The notes below the pieces were generated by a model. The model did no database searches. It was not told the origin of the DNA and saw only the letters and a program-made list of their open reading frames with translations. A DNA stretch of 64,000 nucleotides from Pelosinus sp. UFO1 (GTDB taxonomy: Bacteria; Bacillota; Negativicutes; DSM-13327): contig NZ_CP008852.1 of assembly GCF_000725345.1 (NCBI RefSeq), positions 1,455,693 to 1,519,692 on the forward strand, in the 5' to 3' direction. Below are positions 8,372 to 18,793 of the stretch, piece by piece. The translations under genes were made by a program, and so were the position numbers. Each line of letters starts with the position of its first letter. Within the stretch, counting starts at the first letter, position 1.

Positions 8372-9739
8372 ATGTTAGAAAAATTATTTAAATTAAGTGA
8401 ACGTAATACCAATGTACAGACAGAGGTAATGGCTGGTATTACTACATTTATGACCATGGCCTATATTTTATTTGTAAATCCTAGCATCTTAGGATCCGCC
8501 GGAATGGATAAGAATGCAGTATTACTAGCCACTGCAATCGGTTCAGCAGCAGTTACTATTATGATGGGGCTATTTGTTAATTACCCGATTGCCTTAGCAC
8601 CTGGTATGGGCTTGAATGCTTTTTATGCTTTTACAGTAGTTATCGGCATGGGGATTTCTTGGCAAGTCGCTTTAGGGGCTGTATTCATATCTGGTATTAT
8701 TTTCTTGCTCTTAACAGTAACTAAAATTCGCCAACTTTTAGTTGAAGGTATGCCTAATTCTCTAAAACACGCGATTACCGTAGGGATTGGTCTTTTTATT
8801 ACAATTATCGGTTTAAAACTGTCAGGTATTATGAATATTCGCTTATCCTTGATCCCGCCTACCTTAGAGAAAATCGTGGCTGCAAAAGGAAATGGCTCAC
8901 CACTGTCTTTCGAAACAATTATTGAAATGGGCAAACTCGCAGATAAAGAAATATTGCTCGCAATATTTGGTCTTGTTTTGATTAGCGTTTTAATAGCGCG
9001 TAAAGTCAAGGGCGCTATGTTACTTGGTATTATAATTAATACTCTTGTTGGTATTGCTATGGGTATTGTAAAGGTTCCAACCGGATTCGTACCTGTAGCC
9101 ATGCCTGATTTTACTAACAATGCTTTCTTTGCTCTTGATATTCCAGGAGCTATCAGCATGGGTTTAACAACAATTATCTTTACCTTTACCTTCGTTGAAT
9201 TGTTTGACACTATGGGAACTTTAGTAGGGACAACGAGCAAGGCTGGCCTAATGGACAAGGATGGAAAAATCCCTGGAATTGGCAAGGCAATGTTGGTTGA
9301 TGCTACGGGGGTAAGCCTTGGTGCTTTACTAGGGACAAGCACAATTACTGCCTTTGTTGAAAGTGCCGCCGGTGTAGGTGCAGGTGGTCGTACAGGACTG
9401 ACTGCTGTTGTCTGTGGAGGAATGTTCCTTCTTGCTCTCTTCTTTACTCCGATCGTTGGTTTGATTCCTGATGCAGCTACAGCTCCTGCTCTGATTATTG
9501 TAGGTTCCTTAATGATGGAAAGTGTAAAACATATTGATTTTGCTGATTTTACAGAAGCTATGCCAGCTTTTATGACAATTGTTATGATGCCTTTTACTTA
9601 TAGTATTGCAAATGGTATTTCTTTTGGTTTGGTTTTGTTTCCTTTATTAAAATTAATTACGGGTCGCGGTCGCGAAGTACATTGGATTGTATACATTTTA
9701 GCAGTTCTAGTTGTTGTACGTTTAGGATTTTTGGCTTAG
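8372..9739 (+). CDS. Guanine/hypoxanthine permease, NCS2 AzgA/PbuG type
   Basis: Proton-coupled purine base importer of 455 residues with many membrane helices. AzgA-type signatures include TEVMAGITTFMTMAYILFVN near the N-terminus, ALAPGMGLNAFYAF, TFTFVELFDTMGTLVG and LGTSTITAFVESAAGVGAGG. The ATG follows GAGGGAGAGG. It is the first gene after the tandem riboswitch, so uptake of purine bases appears to be co-regulated with de novo synthesis. Whether guanine/hypoxanthine or adenine is the main substrate cannot be read directly; the guanine aptamer favours the former. Confidence 0.9.
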   Translation: MLEKLFKLSERNTNVQTEVMAGITTFMTMAYILFVNPSILGSAGMDKNAVLLATAIGSAAVTIMMGLFVNYPIALAPGMGLNAFYAFTVVIGMGISWQVALGAVFISGIIFLLLTVTKIRQLLVEGMPNSLKHAITVGIGLFITIIGLKLSGIMNIRLSLIPPTLEKIVAAKGNGSPLSFETIIEMGKLADKEILLAIFGLVLISVLIARKVKGAMLLGIIINTLVGIAMGIVKVPTGFVPVAMPDFTNNAFFALDIPGAISMGLTTIIFTFTFVELFDTMGTLVGTTSKAGLMDKDGKIPGIGKAMLVDATGVSLGALLGTSTITAFVESAAGVGAGGRTGLTAVVCGGMFLLALFFTPIVGLIPDAATAPALIIVGSLMMESVKHIDFADFTEAMPAFMTIVMMPFTYSIANGISFGLVLFPLLKLITGRGREVHWIVYILAVLVVVRLGFLA

Positions 9740-9745
9740 GTAAAA

Positions 9746-9784
9746 GTAAACCCAGATGGTAGTGTATACGATATCTGGGTTTAC
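9746..9784 (+). other. Hairpin between the permease gene and purE
   Basis: Perfect 12-bp inverted repeat GTAAACCCAGAT / ATCTGGGTTTAC around a 15-nt loop, followed by AAATTATTA rather than a T run. It could be a weak terminator or an mRNA 3'-end stabiliser that gives the permease and the pur genes different transcript levels. Confidence 0.6.
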
Positions 9785-9877
9785 AAATTATTATTAACAT
9801 TGCATACAATCGCCTTTTGCCCTATTGGCAATATGGCAATTCTATAGATTATAGCAAATAGAAAAGGAGGAACTTTA

Positions 9878-10369
9878 GTGAAAGTAGCTATTATTATGGG
9901 TAGTGATTCTGATTGGTCTATTGTAGAGCCAGCAAGCCAATTATTAACTGAATTTGGCATAGCAACAGAAGTTGTTGTGGCTTCGGCCCACCGTACACCA
10001 GATAAAGTTCATACCTTTGCAACAGAAGCACGAGATCGAGGTGTAGAAGTTATTATTGCAGCAGCGGGGGCAGCGGCTCATTTACCAGGGGTGATTGCAG
10101 CTTACACAACATTGCCTGTTATTGGTATCCCCATAAACAGCACTTGTTTAAATGGTCTTGATGCACTTCTTAGTATTGTACAAATGCCTGCGGGAATTCC
10201 AGTTGCTACTATGGCTGTCAATGGTGCTAAAAATGCCGCAATTTTTGCAGTTCAGATCATGGCAGGAAAACATGCTCAGCTGGCTGAGAAATTGAATGAA
10301 AATCGTAAAAAGATGGCAGAAGAAGTAGAAGGAAAAGCTGCAAGACTTTCAACAAAATTATTAGGTTAA
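9878..10369 (+). CDS. purE: N5-carboxyaminoimidazole ribonucleotide mutase PurE
   Basis: Moves the carboxyl group to make CAIR in purine synthesis. It has 163 residues. GSDSDW is at the N-terminus and SAHRTPD in the active site; AAGAAAHLPG and LLSIVQMP are also conserved. The GTG start at 9878 lies 7 nt after AAGGAGG. The sequence looks like class I PurE, which normally needs PurK, but no purK lies in this cluster, so purK is elsewhere or the reaction uses CO2 directly (inference). Confidence 0.96.
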   Translation: MKVAIIMGSDSDWSIVEPASQLLTEFGIATEVVVASAHRTPDKVHTFATEARDRGVEVIIAAAGAAAHLPGVIAAYTTLPVIGIPINSTCLNGLDALLSIVQMPAGIPVATMAVNGAKNAAIFAVQIMAGKHAQLAEKLNENRKKMAEEVEGKAARLSTKLLG

Positions 10370-10388
10370 AATATAGGAGGGATTTACA

Positions 10389-11099
10389 ATGGAAAAACAA
10401 CCATTATACGAAGGAAAAGCGAAAAGAATATTTGCTACTGATGTGGCAGATGAATTATTGGTCTATTACAAGGATGATGCAACTGCTTTTAACGGTTTGA
10501 AAAAAGGAACAATTGAAAGTAAGGGCGTACTAAATAATAAAATTACTACATTTTTCTTTAATTTATTAGGTAAGAATGGAATACCTCATCATTTTATTCG
10601 TTTCGTAAGTGAACGAGAACAATTAGTAAAGGCATTGAAAATTTTACCAGTGGAAGTAGTAGTGCGTAATATTGCAGCTGGCAGTTTGGCAAAACGGATT
10701 GGCTGGGAAGAAGGTAAAAAACTCCCTGCACCAATTGTTGAAATGTATTATAAAAATGATGATCTTGGAGATCCTCTAATTAACCAATACCATATTAAAG
10801 TTCTCGAATTGGCTACGGAAGAGCAAGTAAAACAATTGGAAGAATACGCTCTTAAAATTAATGAAATTTTGACTAGTTATTTGCAAGAAAAGAAAATAGA
10901 GTTGATTGACTTTAAACTGGAATTTGGTACTCATAAAGGCCAAGTGCTTTTGGGAGATGAGATTTCTCCAGATACTTGCCGTTTTTGGGATAGTGAAACA
11001 GGAGAAAAATTGGATAAGGATAGATTCCGTCGTGACCTTGGCAACGTAGAAGATGCCTATAAGGAAATATTGTTCCGCTTAACAGGAGAAAAAGCATGA
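10389..11099 (+). CDS. purC: SAICAR synthetase PurC
   Basis: ATP-dependent ligation of aspartate to CAIR. The single-domain enzyme has 236 residues and starts [11 protein letters not shown], followed by [29 protein letters not shown] and [13 protein letters not shown], all family landmarks. The ribosome site is AGGAGGG. It overlaps purF by 4 nt (ATGA), indicating translational coupling. Confidence 0.97.
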   Translation: MEKQPLYEGKAKRIFATDVADELLVYYKDDATAFNGLKKGTIESKGVLNNKITTFFFNLLGKNGIPHHFIRFVSEREQLVKALKILPVEVVVRNIAAGSLAKRIGWEEGKKLPAPIVEMYYKNDDLGDPLINQYHIKVLELATEEQVKQLEEYALKINEILTSYLQEKKIELIDFKLEFGTHKGQVLLGDEISPDTCRFWDSETGEKLDKDRFRRDLGNVEDAYKEILFRLTGEKA

Positions 11100-12532
11100 C
11101 AAACCAAGTCCTGGATATCGATAAAATGCAGGAAGAATGCGGAGTATTTGGTATATACTCCCGTAAAGAAAATGTAGCATTAAATGCTTACTGGGGTTTA
11201 TATGCGTTGCAGCACCGAGGGCAAGAAAGTGCAGGGATAGCTGTAACCAATGGGTCTTGGATGGATGTTTCCCGAGGAATGGGGTTGGTTGGCGAAGTAT
11301 TTCGTCACCAATTGCCTAATCTTCCAGATCAGAATATTTCCATCGGACATGTACGTTACTCGACTACCGGTTCCAGCTCATTGATGAATACCCAGCCGCT
11401 TATGGTAAAGTATTCAGGTGGACATATTAGCTTGGCTCATAACGGAAATCTGACCAATGCGTTAGTGTTAAGAGAAAAAATGGAAGCACAGGGCAGTATC
11501 TTTCAAACCACCATTGATAGTGAAGTAATTGTCAACTTAATTGCTCGTTCCCGAAAAGCAACATTAGAAGAAAAAATTGTAGAAAGTTTATCGCAAATTG
11601 AAGGTGCTTATTGTTTAGTCATCATGACAGAAGAAAAATTAATTGGTGTTAGGGATCCTCATGGTTTGCGTCCCTTGTGTATTGGTAAGTTAAACGATGG
11701 TTATGTCATTTCTTCTGAATCCTGTGCCCTTGATACTGTTGGAGCAGAGTTTATCAGGGATGTTGAACCAGGTGAAATGGTTGTAATTGATGATAAAGGT
11801 CTGCGGTCTCAGCAATTTGGCAAGAGTAACGGGCAAGCATTGTGTGTATTTGAATATATTTATTTTGCACGTCCTGACAGTGTAATTGATGGACAAAGTG
11901 TGTACCAAGCTAGATTTGAAATGGGTAGAGAATTGGCACGTCAGAGTGGTCTTAAGGCCGATATTGTTATTTCTGTGCCTGACTCTGGTACGACTGCTGC
12001 CCTTGGTTTTAGTCATGAATCTGGAATTCTTTTTGCCGAAGGATTGATAAAAAATCGATATATCGGTCGTACTTTTATTCAACCAGATCAAAAATCCCGC
12101 GATTTGAGTGTAAAAATCAAATTAAATGCAGTAAGATCCGTGGTTCAAGGGAAATCCGTTATTATGGTCGATGACTCCATTGTACGGGGTACTACAAGTG
12201 GGAAGATTGTGCGTATGATTCGTGAAGCAGGGGCTACTGCTGTTCATATGTGTGTCAGCTCCCCGCCAATTATGTATCCTTGCTACTACGGAATTGATAC
12301 CTCTGTGCGCAAGGAATTGATTGCTGCTTCTAAAATGATAGAGGAAATCAGAGAATTTATCGGCGCTGATTCACTGCATTATTTATCAATGGAAGGATTG
12401 GCGAATTCTCTTAGTCAGGTAAAATATAAAGAAATGTGCTATGCCTGCTTTAACTCAAAGTATCCAGGCGATATGCCTTGTGAACAACCTTGTGGCGGCA
12501 GCAAATACGTTTTTGAGGAGGGCCATGTATGA
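11096..12532 (+). CDS. purF: Amidophosphoribosyltransferase PurF
   Basis: First committed step of purine synthesis: PRPP plus glutamine gives phosphoribosylamine. It has 478 residues. A 14-residue propeptide precedes the catalytic nucleophile C15 (EECGVFGI), as in Bacillus-type PurF. The N-terminal Ntn glutaminase is followed by the PRPP site [13 protein letters not shown] near residue 355. The C-terminal cysteines ([21 protein letters not shown]) fit the iron-sulfur form, which is oxygen labile. It overlaps both neighbours by 4 nt. Its substrate PRPP is probably sensed by the leader at 8049. Confidence 0.97.
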   Translation: MTNQVLDIDKMQEECGVFGIYSRKENVALNAYWGLYALQHRGQESAGIAVTNGSWMDVSRGMGLVGEVFRHQLPNLPDQNISIGHVRYSTTGSSSLMNTQPLMVKYSGGHISLAHNGNLTNALVLREKMEAQGSIFQTTIDSEVIVNLIARSRKATLEEKIVESLSQIEGAYCLVIMTEEKLIGVRDPHGLRPLCIGKLNDGYVISSESCALDTVGAEFIRDVEPGEMVVIDDKGLRSQQFGKSNGQALCVFEYIYFARPDSVIDGQSVYQARFEMGRELARQSGLKADIVISVPDSGTTAALGFSHESGILFAEGLIKNRYIGRTFIQPDQKSRDLSVKIKLNAVRSVVQGKSVIMVDDSIVRGTTSGKIVRMIREAGATAVHMCVSSPPIMYPCYYGIDTSVRKELIAASKMIEEIREFIGADSLHYLSMEGLANSLSQVKYKEMCYACFNSKYPGDMPCEQPCGGSKYVFEEGHV

Positions 12533-13578
12533 GCCAATTAACCTATCGTGATGCTGGCGTGGACATAGATGCTGGTAATAAAGCTGTTGATTTAATGAAG
12601 AAACATGTGAGATCTACTTATCGTCCTGAAGTATTAGGTGATATTGGTGGCTTTGGTGGCTTGTTTGCTCTTGATGTGGCGAAATATCGCCAACCAGTGT
12701 TAGTATCAGGTACAGATGGTGTAGGAACGAAACTCTGTATTGCGTTTATGGCTGATAAACATGACACGATTGGTCAAGATGCAGTAGCTATGTGTGTTAA
12801 TGATATTTTGGTGCAGGGTGCTGAGCCATTATTCTTTTTAGATTATTTAGCAGTTGGTAAGTTGTCACCCGAACAAGTAGCAGCCATAGTAAGTGGGATA
12901 GCAGGAGCTTGTCTGGAATCCGGTTGCTCCTTGATTGGTGGAGAAACTGCGGAAATGGCAAGTTTCTATAAAAATGGTGAATATGATATTGGCGGTTTTG
13001 CCGTAGGGGTTGCAGAACGCTCTAAGCTAATTACGGGACAAAACATAAAGCCGGGAGATGCTTTGATTGGTCTTCCTTCTAGTGGATTACATTCCAATGG
13101 TTATTCCTTAGTACGAAAGATTTGCTTTGATGTAAAGAAAATGGATATTAATGAACAAATTCCTGAGCTTTCAAAAACCTTAGGCGAAGAATTACTAATT
13201 CCAACTAAATTATATCCCAAAGCCTGTCTGCCGTTAGTTGAAAAATTTGATATACGTGGTATGGTACACATTACGGGTGGCGGCTTTTATGAGAATATCC
13301 CTCGTGTATTGCCAGAGGGCTGTGGAGTTGAAGTTGATACAGAATCTTGGCCTAAACCTCCTATTTTTTCCTTGTTACAGCAATGGGGTAATGTTGCTTG
13401 GCCCGAAATGTATCGGACCTTTAATATGGGAATCGGCATGATCCTTGTAGTTCCTCAATCTGAGGTAAAAAGTATCCAAGATGATCTTACAGCAAGAGGT
13501 GAAACTAGTTATATCATTGGTCACGTGACTGAAGGGCCTAAGGAGACTGTGCTGAAAGGTGGCATCTTTGGTGAGTGA
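12529..13578 (+). CDS. purM: Phosphoribosylformylglycinamidine cyclo-ligase PurM
   Basis: ATP-dependent ring closure that forms aminoimidazole ribotide, the branch point to ThiC. It has 349 residues. YRDAGVDIDAG at the N-terminus, VSGTDGVGTKL, GGETAEM and HITGGGFYENIPR are AIRS landmarks. It begins in a 4-nt overlap with purF and ends 8 nt inside purN. Confidence 0.97.
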   Translation: MSQLTYRDAGVDIDAGNKAVDLMKKHVRSTYRPEVLGDIGGFGGLFALDVAKYRQPVLVSGTDGVGTKLCIAFMADKHDTIGQDAVAMCVNDILVQGAEPLFFLDYLAVGKLSPEQVAAIVSGIAGACLESGCSLIGGETAEMASFYKNGEYDIGGFAVGVAERSKLITGQNIKPGDALIGLPSSGLHSNGYSLVRKICFDVKKMDINEQIPELSKTLGEELLIPTKLYPKACLPLVEKFDIRGMVHITGGGFYENIPRVLPEGCGVEVDTESWPKPPIFSLLQQWGNVAWPEMYRTFNMGIGMILVVPQSEVKSIQDDLTARGETSYIIGHVTEGPKETVLKGGIFGE

Positions 13579-14179
13579 AACCATATTGGGCATATTGGCT
13601 TCCGGACGGGGCAGTAATATGCAAGCCATTTGTAACAGTATTGATGCTGGCAAGCTTCACGCAAAAGTAGGCTTAGTGATTAGTGATAAGGCGAATGCTA
13701 AGGTACTGGAGCATGCAATGGCGAAAGGAATTCCTTGTATTTGTATTGAACGCAAGAATTTTGCCTCAAAGCAAGACTTTGAGGCCGCCATTGCAAAAGA
13801 GCTTACCTTATATAATGTGAAATTAGTAGTTTTAGCTGGTTTTATGCGTATTTTAAGTTCGTTTTTTGTAAATTTATTTCCTGGTAGCATTATGAATATC
13901 CATCCATCCTTATTGCCAGCGTTTCCTGGCTTGGATGCTCATGAACAAGCTCTTGCTTATGGTGCAAAAGTTTCTGGCTGTACCATCCATTTTGTGGATG
14001 AAGGCATGGATACGGGGCCAATTATTATGCAACAGGCTGTACCAATTCTTGTGGATGATACAGTTGATAGTTTAGCTCAGCGTATACTCGCGGTAGAACA
14101 TGAATTATACCCTCAGGCAATTGGCCTGTATTGTGATCAACGTCTTTCAATAGAAGGACGGAATGTGAAAATTATATAG
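13571..14179 (+). CDS. purN: Phosphoribosylglycinamide formyltransferase PurN
   Basis: Folate-dependent formylation of GAR, 202 residues. ILASGRGSNMQAI binds the substrate phosphate. AGFMRILS and the catalytic NIHPSLLPAFPG are present, as is HFVDEGMDTGPII. The GTG at 13571 is chosen because AGGTGG lies about 8 nt upstream; it overlaps the purM stop by 8 nt. Confidence 0.95.
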   Translation: MSETILGILASGRGSNMQAICNSIDAGKLHAKVGLVISDKANAKVLEHAMAKGIPCICIERKNFASKQDFEAAIAKELTLYNVKLVVLAGFMRILSSFFVNLFPGSIMNIHPSLLPAFPGLDAHEQALAYGAKVSGCTIHFVDEGMDTGPIIMQQAVPILVDDTVDSLAQRILAVEHELYPQAIGLYCDQRLSIEGRNVKII

Positions 14180-14198
14180 TTACAAGTGAGGAATAAAT

Positions 14199-15740
14199 AT
14201 GAATATCAAACGTGCCTTGATTAGCGTTTCTGATAAAACTGGGCTTGTTGAATTTGCCAAGCAATTACATAAATATGGTGTAGAAATTATTTCTACTGGC
14301 GGCACTATGAAAACGCTCAGGGAGGCAGGTATACCTGTTCGTTATGTCAGCGAAGTAACTGGTTTTCCAGAAATTATGGATGGGCGAGTAAAAACCTTGA
14401 ATCCTTATATTCATGGTGGAATTTTGGCTGTTCGTGATAATACTGCTCATCTAGAAGCGATGGAACAACATCAGATTCCTGCTATAGATATGGTAGTTGT
14501 CAATTTATATCCTTTTCGCCAGACGATAGAGCGTCCTGATGTTTCCCTTGAAGATGCGGTAGAGAATATTGACATTGGTGGACCGGCTATGATTCGGGCT
14601 GCTTCGAAGAATTTTCAGTATGTAACAGTTGTAGTAAATCCAGCACGCTATAATGATGTTTTAGATCAATTGGCCAAAGAAGGCGATATTCTGCCTTCCT
14701 ATCGTATGGCGCTAGCGAAAGAAGCGTTCCATCATACTGCAGAATATGACGCTTGCATTGCTAATTATTTGGCTGGTCAGTTGGGAGAGGGAACCTTTGC
14801 CGATACGGTCCATGTTGTTTATGAGAAAGTACAACCTTTACGTTATGGAGAAAATCCGCAACAACAGGCAGCTTTTTATCGGGAAAAAAATGTTACAGGC
14901 GTGGGTGTAGCCAATGCTCGCCAGCTTCATGGTAAGGAATTATCTTTTAATAACATTGTAGATGTAGAGGCTGCTTATCATATTGTGGCTGAGTTTGATA
15001 AGCCAGCGGCTACTATTATAAAACATACAAATCCTTGTGGTACAGGAATTGGGGTTGATTTGGCTGAAGCGTATGCTAAAGCATATCAAGCGGATCCTGT
15101 GTCTGCTTTTGGTGGGATTATTGGGTTGAATCGTGAAGTAGATGTTGCAACTGCCGTACAAATTGGCAAATTATTTGCAGAAGCCATTATTGCGCCTGGG
15201 TATACCAAAGATGCTTTGGAAATTTTAACGAAAAAACAAAACATTCGCCTCTTGGTTGCTGAAAAGATGCAACCCGGCTGTAAACAGGTAGACATTAAAA
15301 CTGTTTCTGGCGGTATGCTGATTCAAGAGAAAGATACAGCTCTTGAAACCTTTCATGATATGAAGGTTGTCACAAAGCGCCAACTAAGTAATACAGAATG
15401 GGAACAATTGATTTTTGCTTGGAAGGTAGTAAAACATGTGAAATCCAATGCAATCGTAATAGCAGATGATAACCAAACCTTAGGCGTTGGTGCAGGACAA
15501 ATGAACCGAGTGGGAGCAGCTGCGATTGCACTAGAACAAGCTGGTGATAAGGCACAAGGTGCTGTAATGGCTTCCGATGCATTTTTACCATTTCGTGATA
15601 CGGTAGATACTGCTGCAAAAGCTGGAATTAAGGCGATTATTCAGCCTGGTGGTTCTGTGCGCGATGTAGAGTCTATTGAAGCGGCAGATGAGCATGGTAT
15701 TGCTATGGTATTCACAGGTATCAGACATTTTAAACATTGA
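14199..15740 (+). CDS. purH: Bifunctional AICAR formyltransferase/IMP cyclohydrolase PurH
   Basis: Last two steps to IMP. It has 513 residues: an MGS-like cyclohydrolase domain (about 1-145, with [15 protein letters not shown] and [11 protein letters not shown]) and the formyltransferase domain ([60 protein letters not shown]). The ATG follows GTGAGGAAT. It lies in line with the rest of the pur operon. Confidence 0.97.
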   Translation: MNIKRALISVSDKTGLVEFAKQLHKYGVEIISTGGTMKTLREAGIPVRYVSEVTGFPEIMDGRVKTLNPYIHGGILAVRDNTAHLEAMEQHQIPAIDMVVVNLYPFRQTIERPDVSLEDAVENIDIGGPAMIRAASKNFQYVTVVVNPARYNDVLDQLAKEGDILPSYRMALAKEAFHHTAEYDACIANYLAGQLGEGTFADTVHVVYEKVQPLRYGENPQQQAAFYREKNVTGVGVANARQLHGKELSFNNIVDVEAAYHIVAEFDKPAATIIKHTNPCGTGIGVDLAEAYAKAYQADPVSAFGGIIGLNREVDVATAVQIGKLFAEAIIAPGYTKDALEILTKKQNIRLLVAEKMQPGCKQVDIKTVSGGMLIQEKDTALETFHDMKVVTKRQLSNTEWEQLIFAWKVVKHVKSNAIVIADDNQTLGVGAGQMNRVGAAAIALEQAGDKAQGAVMASDAFLPFRDTVDTAAKAGIKAIIQPGGSVRDVESIEAADEHGIAMVFTGIRHFKH

Positions 15741-15750
15741 TAAAATTATA

Positions 15751-15768
15751 GGGCAGTTCGCGCTGCCC
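15751..15768 (+). other. Short hairpin between purH and purD
   Basis: GGGCAG-TTCGCG-CTGCCC, a 6-bp GC stem with no T run after it. It is probably an RNA processing or stability element rather than a terminator. Confidence 0.35.
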
Positions 15769-15787
15769 AGTAGAAGGGATATTAGCT

Positions 15788-17056
15788 ATGAATCTTTTGG
15801 TTATCGGTAGTGGTGGACGGGAGCATGCACTAGTCTCCAAATTAAAAGAAAACAATAAAGTGGAAAAGATATACTGTATTCCTGGTAATCCAGGGATTGC
15901 TGAGCTTGCCGAATGTGTTGAGATGGATAGTATGGATAATAACGCTCTCACGGCATTTGCTGCTGCTCACAACATTCGTCTTACGGTAGTGGGTCCTGAA
16001 ATGCCTTTATCTAATGGCGTTGTAGATGCATTTAAGGCAAAAGGGCTTACTTGTTTCGGGCCTACCCAAGCTGCTGCTCGTATTGAAAGTTCAAAAACCT
16101 TTGCCAAAGAATTAATGGAAAAGTATGATATTCCTACTGCTAAATTTGCTGTATTTAATCATGCAGATAAGGCCAAGGAATATATAAAACTTCAAGGTGC
16201 ACCTGTAGTAGTCAAAGCGGATGGTTTAGCGGCGGGTAAAGGTGTAGTGGTAGCTATGACGCTCGAGGAAGCTTTAGCGGCAATCGATATGATTATGAGT
16301 GACGGAGTTTTTGGTCAGGCAGGCAGCCAAGTCGTAATTGAAGAGTTTTTAGTAGGTGAGGAAGCATCAATATTGGCTTTCACTGATGGGAAAACCATTA
16401 TTCCTATGGTAGCTGCTCAAGATCATAAACGAGTATATGACAACGATCAAGGACCGAACACAGGCGGAATGGGGGCTTATGCGCCTGCTCCAGTGATTAC
16501 CCCAGCTATTCGTGAACAAGTTCTTAAAGAAATTTTGGAGCCAACGATTAAGGCTATGGAAAGCGAAGGATGTCCTTATTCAGGGTGCTTATATTTAGGA
16601 TTAATCATGACTGATGATGGTCCAAAGGTTATTGAATTTAATGCTCGTTTTGGTGATCCTGAAACGCAAGTTGTATTACCCTTGTTAGAGAGTGATTTGG
16701 TGACGGTCATGGAAGCTTGTATAAATGGGACATTAACTGATACTACAGTAGCGTGGAAAGAGGAAGCGGCTGTGTGTATCGTATTGGCAGCAGGGGGATA
16801 TCCGGCAGATTATCGTAAGGGAGATAGCATTCACGGTATCCAAGATGCGCAAAAGCAAGGCGCTTATGTGTTTCACGCTGGCACTACAAGTCGAAATGGT
16901 CAAGTGGTGACAAATGGTGGACGTGTACTGGGAGTAACTGCTACATCGAAAGATATTCTACAAGCGGTAGGGAAGGCTTACAAGGCTGTAGAAAAAATAA
17001 AATTTAATGACATGCATTATCGCAGTGATATTGCTCACCGGGCAATAAAAAGGTAG
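15788..17056 (+). CDS. purD: Phosphoribosylamine-glycine ligase PurD
   Basis: ATP-grasp enzyme that makes GAR from phosphoribosylamine and glycine, 422 residues. N-terminal LVIGSGGREHAL, ATP-grasp VVKADGLAAGKGVVVA, QDHKRVYDNDQGPNTGGMGA and EFNARFGDPETQ are seen. It is the last gene of the cluster. purB, purL, purQ, purS and purK are not in this window. Confidence 0.97.
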   Translation: MNLLVIGSGGREHALVSKLKENNKVEKIYCIPGNPGIAELAECVEMDSMDNNALTAFAAAHNIRLTVVGPEMPLSNGVVDAFKAKGLTCFGPTQAAARIESSKTFAKELMEKYDIPTAKFAVFNHADKAKEYIKLQGAPVVVKADGLAAGKGVVVAMTLEEALAAIDMIMSDGVFGQAGSQVVIEEFLVGEEASILAFTDGKTIIPMVAAQDHKRVYDNDQGPNTGGMGAYAPAPVITPAIREQVLKEILEPTIKAMESEGCPYSGCLYLGLIMTDDGPKVIEFNARFGDPETQVVLPLLESDLVTVMEACINGTLTDTTVAWKEEAAVCIVLAAGGYPADYRKGDSIHGIQDAQKQGAYVFHAGTTSRNGQVVTNGGRVLGVTATSKDILQAVGKAYKAVEKIKFNDMHYRSDIAHRAIKR

Positions 17057-17084
17057 ATAGGGAAAATCCCTATCTACCTTTTTA
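17047..17084 (+). terminator. Terminator of the pur operon
   Basis: AAAAAGGTAGATAGGG / CCCTATCTACCTTTTT hairpin with an AAAAT loop and a T run. The 5' arm includes the purD stop codon. Confidence 0.92.
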
Positions 17085-17126
17085 TTATGGGAACAAATTA
17101 TAAGCTGCAAAGAAGTGAGGAAAAAA

Positions 17127-17207
17127 TTTAACCACAGAGGCACAGAGTGCTATATTATAAAGACCTATTTATCTTCTCTCTGTGACCTCTGCATCTCTGC
17201 GGTTAAA
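17127..17207. repeat. Imperfect inverted-repeat element (CCACAGAG type)
   Basis: TTTAACCACAGAGGCACAGAG on the left (17127-17147) and CTCTGTGACCTCTGC...TGCGGTTAAA on the right (17178-17207) form an imperfect inverted repeat of about 81 bp. Elements of this look (ACCACAGAG ... CTCTG[CT]GGT) are scattered through many bacterial genomes. It sits in the gap between the pur operon and the sugar genes. Function unknown; possibly a small non-autonomous element. Confidence 0.6.
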
Positions 17208-17282
17208 AAGATCTATAAATTATATTGTAATATCCATATTGAGTGCCAGGATTTTACATTTTAAAAACGAATATAGAATGTA

Positions 17283-17822
17283 TTATGAATGATTAACTCT
17301 CCTTATTCTGTGATCCGTAAAGATATCAGCTTCGTCTGTTGAGCGGGTAGAGAATTCTGAGATGACTGCACCTAAGCTGCCTGCTTGGAACCAATGCAAA
17401 GTATCAGGATACAATGTATATTGCTCTCCAGGGGTTAGGAGTATTTCTTTCCATACAGTATAGTATTGCTGGGAGCCCCTTGGGGGATTACAATGAGAAT
17501 TTTCCGTTTTTTCTCCTTCTATATAGAGATAGACCGAGCCGTATCTACAACGAAACGTTTCTTCCTTTCCTGCTACATCGTTGATTGTTGGATGCTTATG
17601 CTCAGGGCAAGTTTGGTGAGGCAGGAGAACCATTTCTTTGGCGCACACTCTTTCCGTATTGATATAAGTTAATAATTGTAAACCTGTATTCTGTAGATCC
17701 TGCAAACCAAAATCTGCTATTTCAATACGAGCTTCTTCTTCCTTCCTAATAGCAATACCCGCTTGGCGGTAATAGGCAAGGACTTCTTTTAGAGCCTGTT
17801 CTTTTTCTTGTTTATGGATCAT
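17283..17822 (-). CDS. D-lyxose ketol-isomerase family cupin
   Basis: Cupin protein of 179 residues resembling the D-lyxose/D-mannose isomerases (YdaE/lyxose isomerase family). Metal-ligand pattern: PEHKHP (two His), KEETF (Glu) and PDTLHWFQAG (His). Known members interconvert D-lyxose and D-xylulose, or D-mannose and D-fructose. It overlaps the upstream kinase gene by 4 nt and is the last gene of a kinase/aldolase operon, so it should supply a ketose to that kinase (inference). The real sugar is not determined by sequence. Confidence 0.8.
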   Translation of the reverse strand: MIHKQEKEQALKEVLAYYRQAGIAIRKEEEARIEIADFGLQDLQNTGLQLLTYINTERVCAKEMVLLPHQTCPEHKHPTINDVAGKEETFRCRYGSVYLYIEGEKTENSHCNPPRGSQQYYTVWKEILLTPGEQYTLYPDTLHWFQAGSLGAVISEFSTRSTDEADIFTDHRIRRVNHS

Positions 17823-18760
17823 TCTTTAGGCCTCCTATTTTCAATAAAGGAGATTATTTCACTTATACTTTTTATACCACTCGATGCACCTATTGACATA
17901 ACGCAATGGGCACCTACTGCATTGGCGAACTGACCACACCGCTTTAAATCCCAATTGTGTATAAGTCCTGTTATAAACCCTGCAACAAAGGAATCACCAG
18001 CCCCGTTTGTATCGACAGCGTGCACTTTAAAGGCTGGAAGGAAGTGTTCTTCCTGCTCATTTTTTATATAGCATCCTTTGGAGCCACACTTAATAACCAC
18101 ATTCCTAGTTCCAGCATCTAAAAATATTTTCGCCATTTCCTCCACGGTATTTTTTCCAGTGAGCATCTGTGCTTCCTCTAAGCTCGGAATGAACAAATCA
18201 AGATGGGGTAGGCAGGGACCAATCACATTCATCCATCTGCCAGTTGGATCCCAGGCTGTATCAAGTATAGTATACTTGCCAATATTCTGTGCTCTTTGCA
18301 ATAATCTAGCAGTAGGCAATCCATCAAAAGCAGGTAGAAGTAAAGAGCCAGCAATAAACAAAAAATCGCAGTTTTCAATGGGGGTAAAATTGATATCTTC
18401 TTCTGTAAAAATGCCATTTGCGCCGCTATAGTAAAGAAAACTTCTTTCTCCGTCAAGATCGGAAAGGACAATAGAGGTAGAGGTACCTACTTTTGTCGTA
18501 CTTTTTAAACCGTCGATGTTCACATTTTCAGATTTTAATTGGTTACTGACGAAAGAACCAAGGCCATCTTCACCGATGAGACCAATTACTCCGACATCTT
18601 CACCTAGCTTTGCTAAGGCAATAGCCGTATTTGTTGCACAACCTCCAGTATGAAGTTCCATTTTATCAACGTTGGTAAGTTTACCTCTTGCCGGAAAATG
18701 GGTGACTGGTTTTGCAATGAGATCTGCGACTAGAATGCCGAGACAGATAACTTTGCTCAT
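17819..18760 (-). CDS. PfkB-family carbohydrate kinase
   Basis: Ribokinase-fold sugar kinase of 313 residues. It has an N-terminal glycine region (HTGGCATNTAIALAKLG) and the catalytic DTNGAGDSFVAGFI near residue 250, with Asp as the base. Substrate unknown. Position between an isomerase and a class II aldolase suggests that it phosphorylates a ketose to the 1-phosphate or completes a bisphosphate that the aldolase cleaves (inference). The ribosome site is AGGAGGT. Confidence 0.85.
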   Translation of the reverse strand: MSKVICLGILVADLIAKPVTHFPARGKLTNVDKMELHTGGCATNTAIALAKLGEDVGVIGLIGEDGLGSFVSNQLKSENVNIDGLKSTTKVGTSTSIVLSDLDGERSFLYYSGANGIFTEEDINFTPIENCDFLFIAGSLLLPAFDGLPTARLLQRAQNIGKYTILDTAWDPTGRWMNVIGPCLPHLDLFIPSLEEAQMLTGKNTVEEMAKIFLDAGTRNVVIKCGSKGCYIKNEQEEHFLPAFKVHAVDTNGAGDSFVAGFITGLIHNWDLKRCGQFANAVGAHCVMSIGASSGIKSISEIISFIENRRPKE

Positions 18761-18793
18761 TATGTACCTCCTGATAGGAATAGTTGATATGAA

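Noticed and set aside
8623..9342. Long open minus-strand frame inside the purine permease gene
   Set aside because: It mirrors the hydrophobic codons of the permease, has no ribosome site, and the plus-strand product is clearly recognised.
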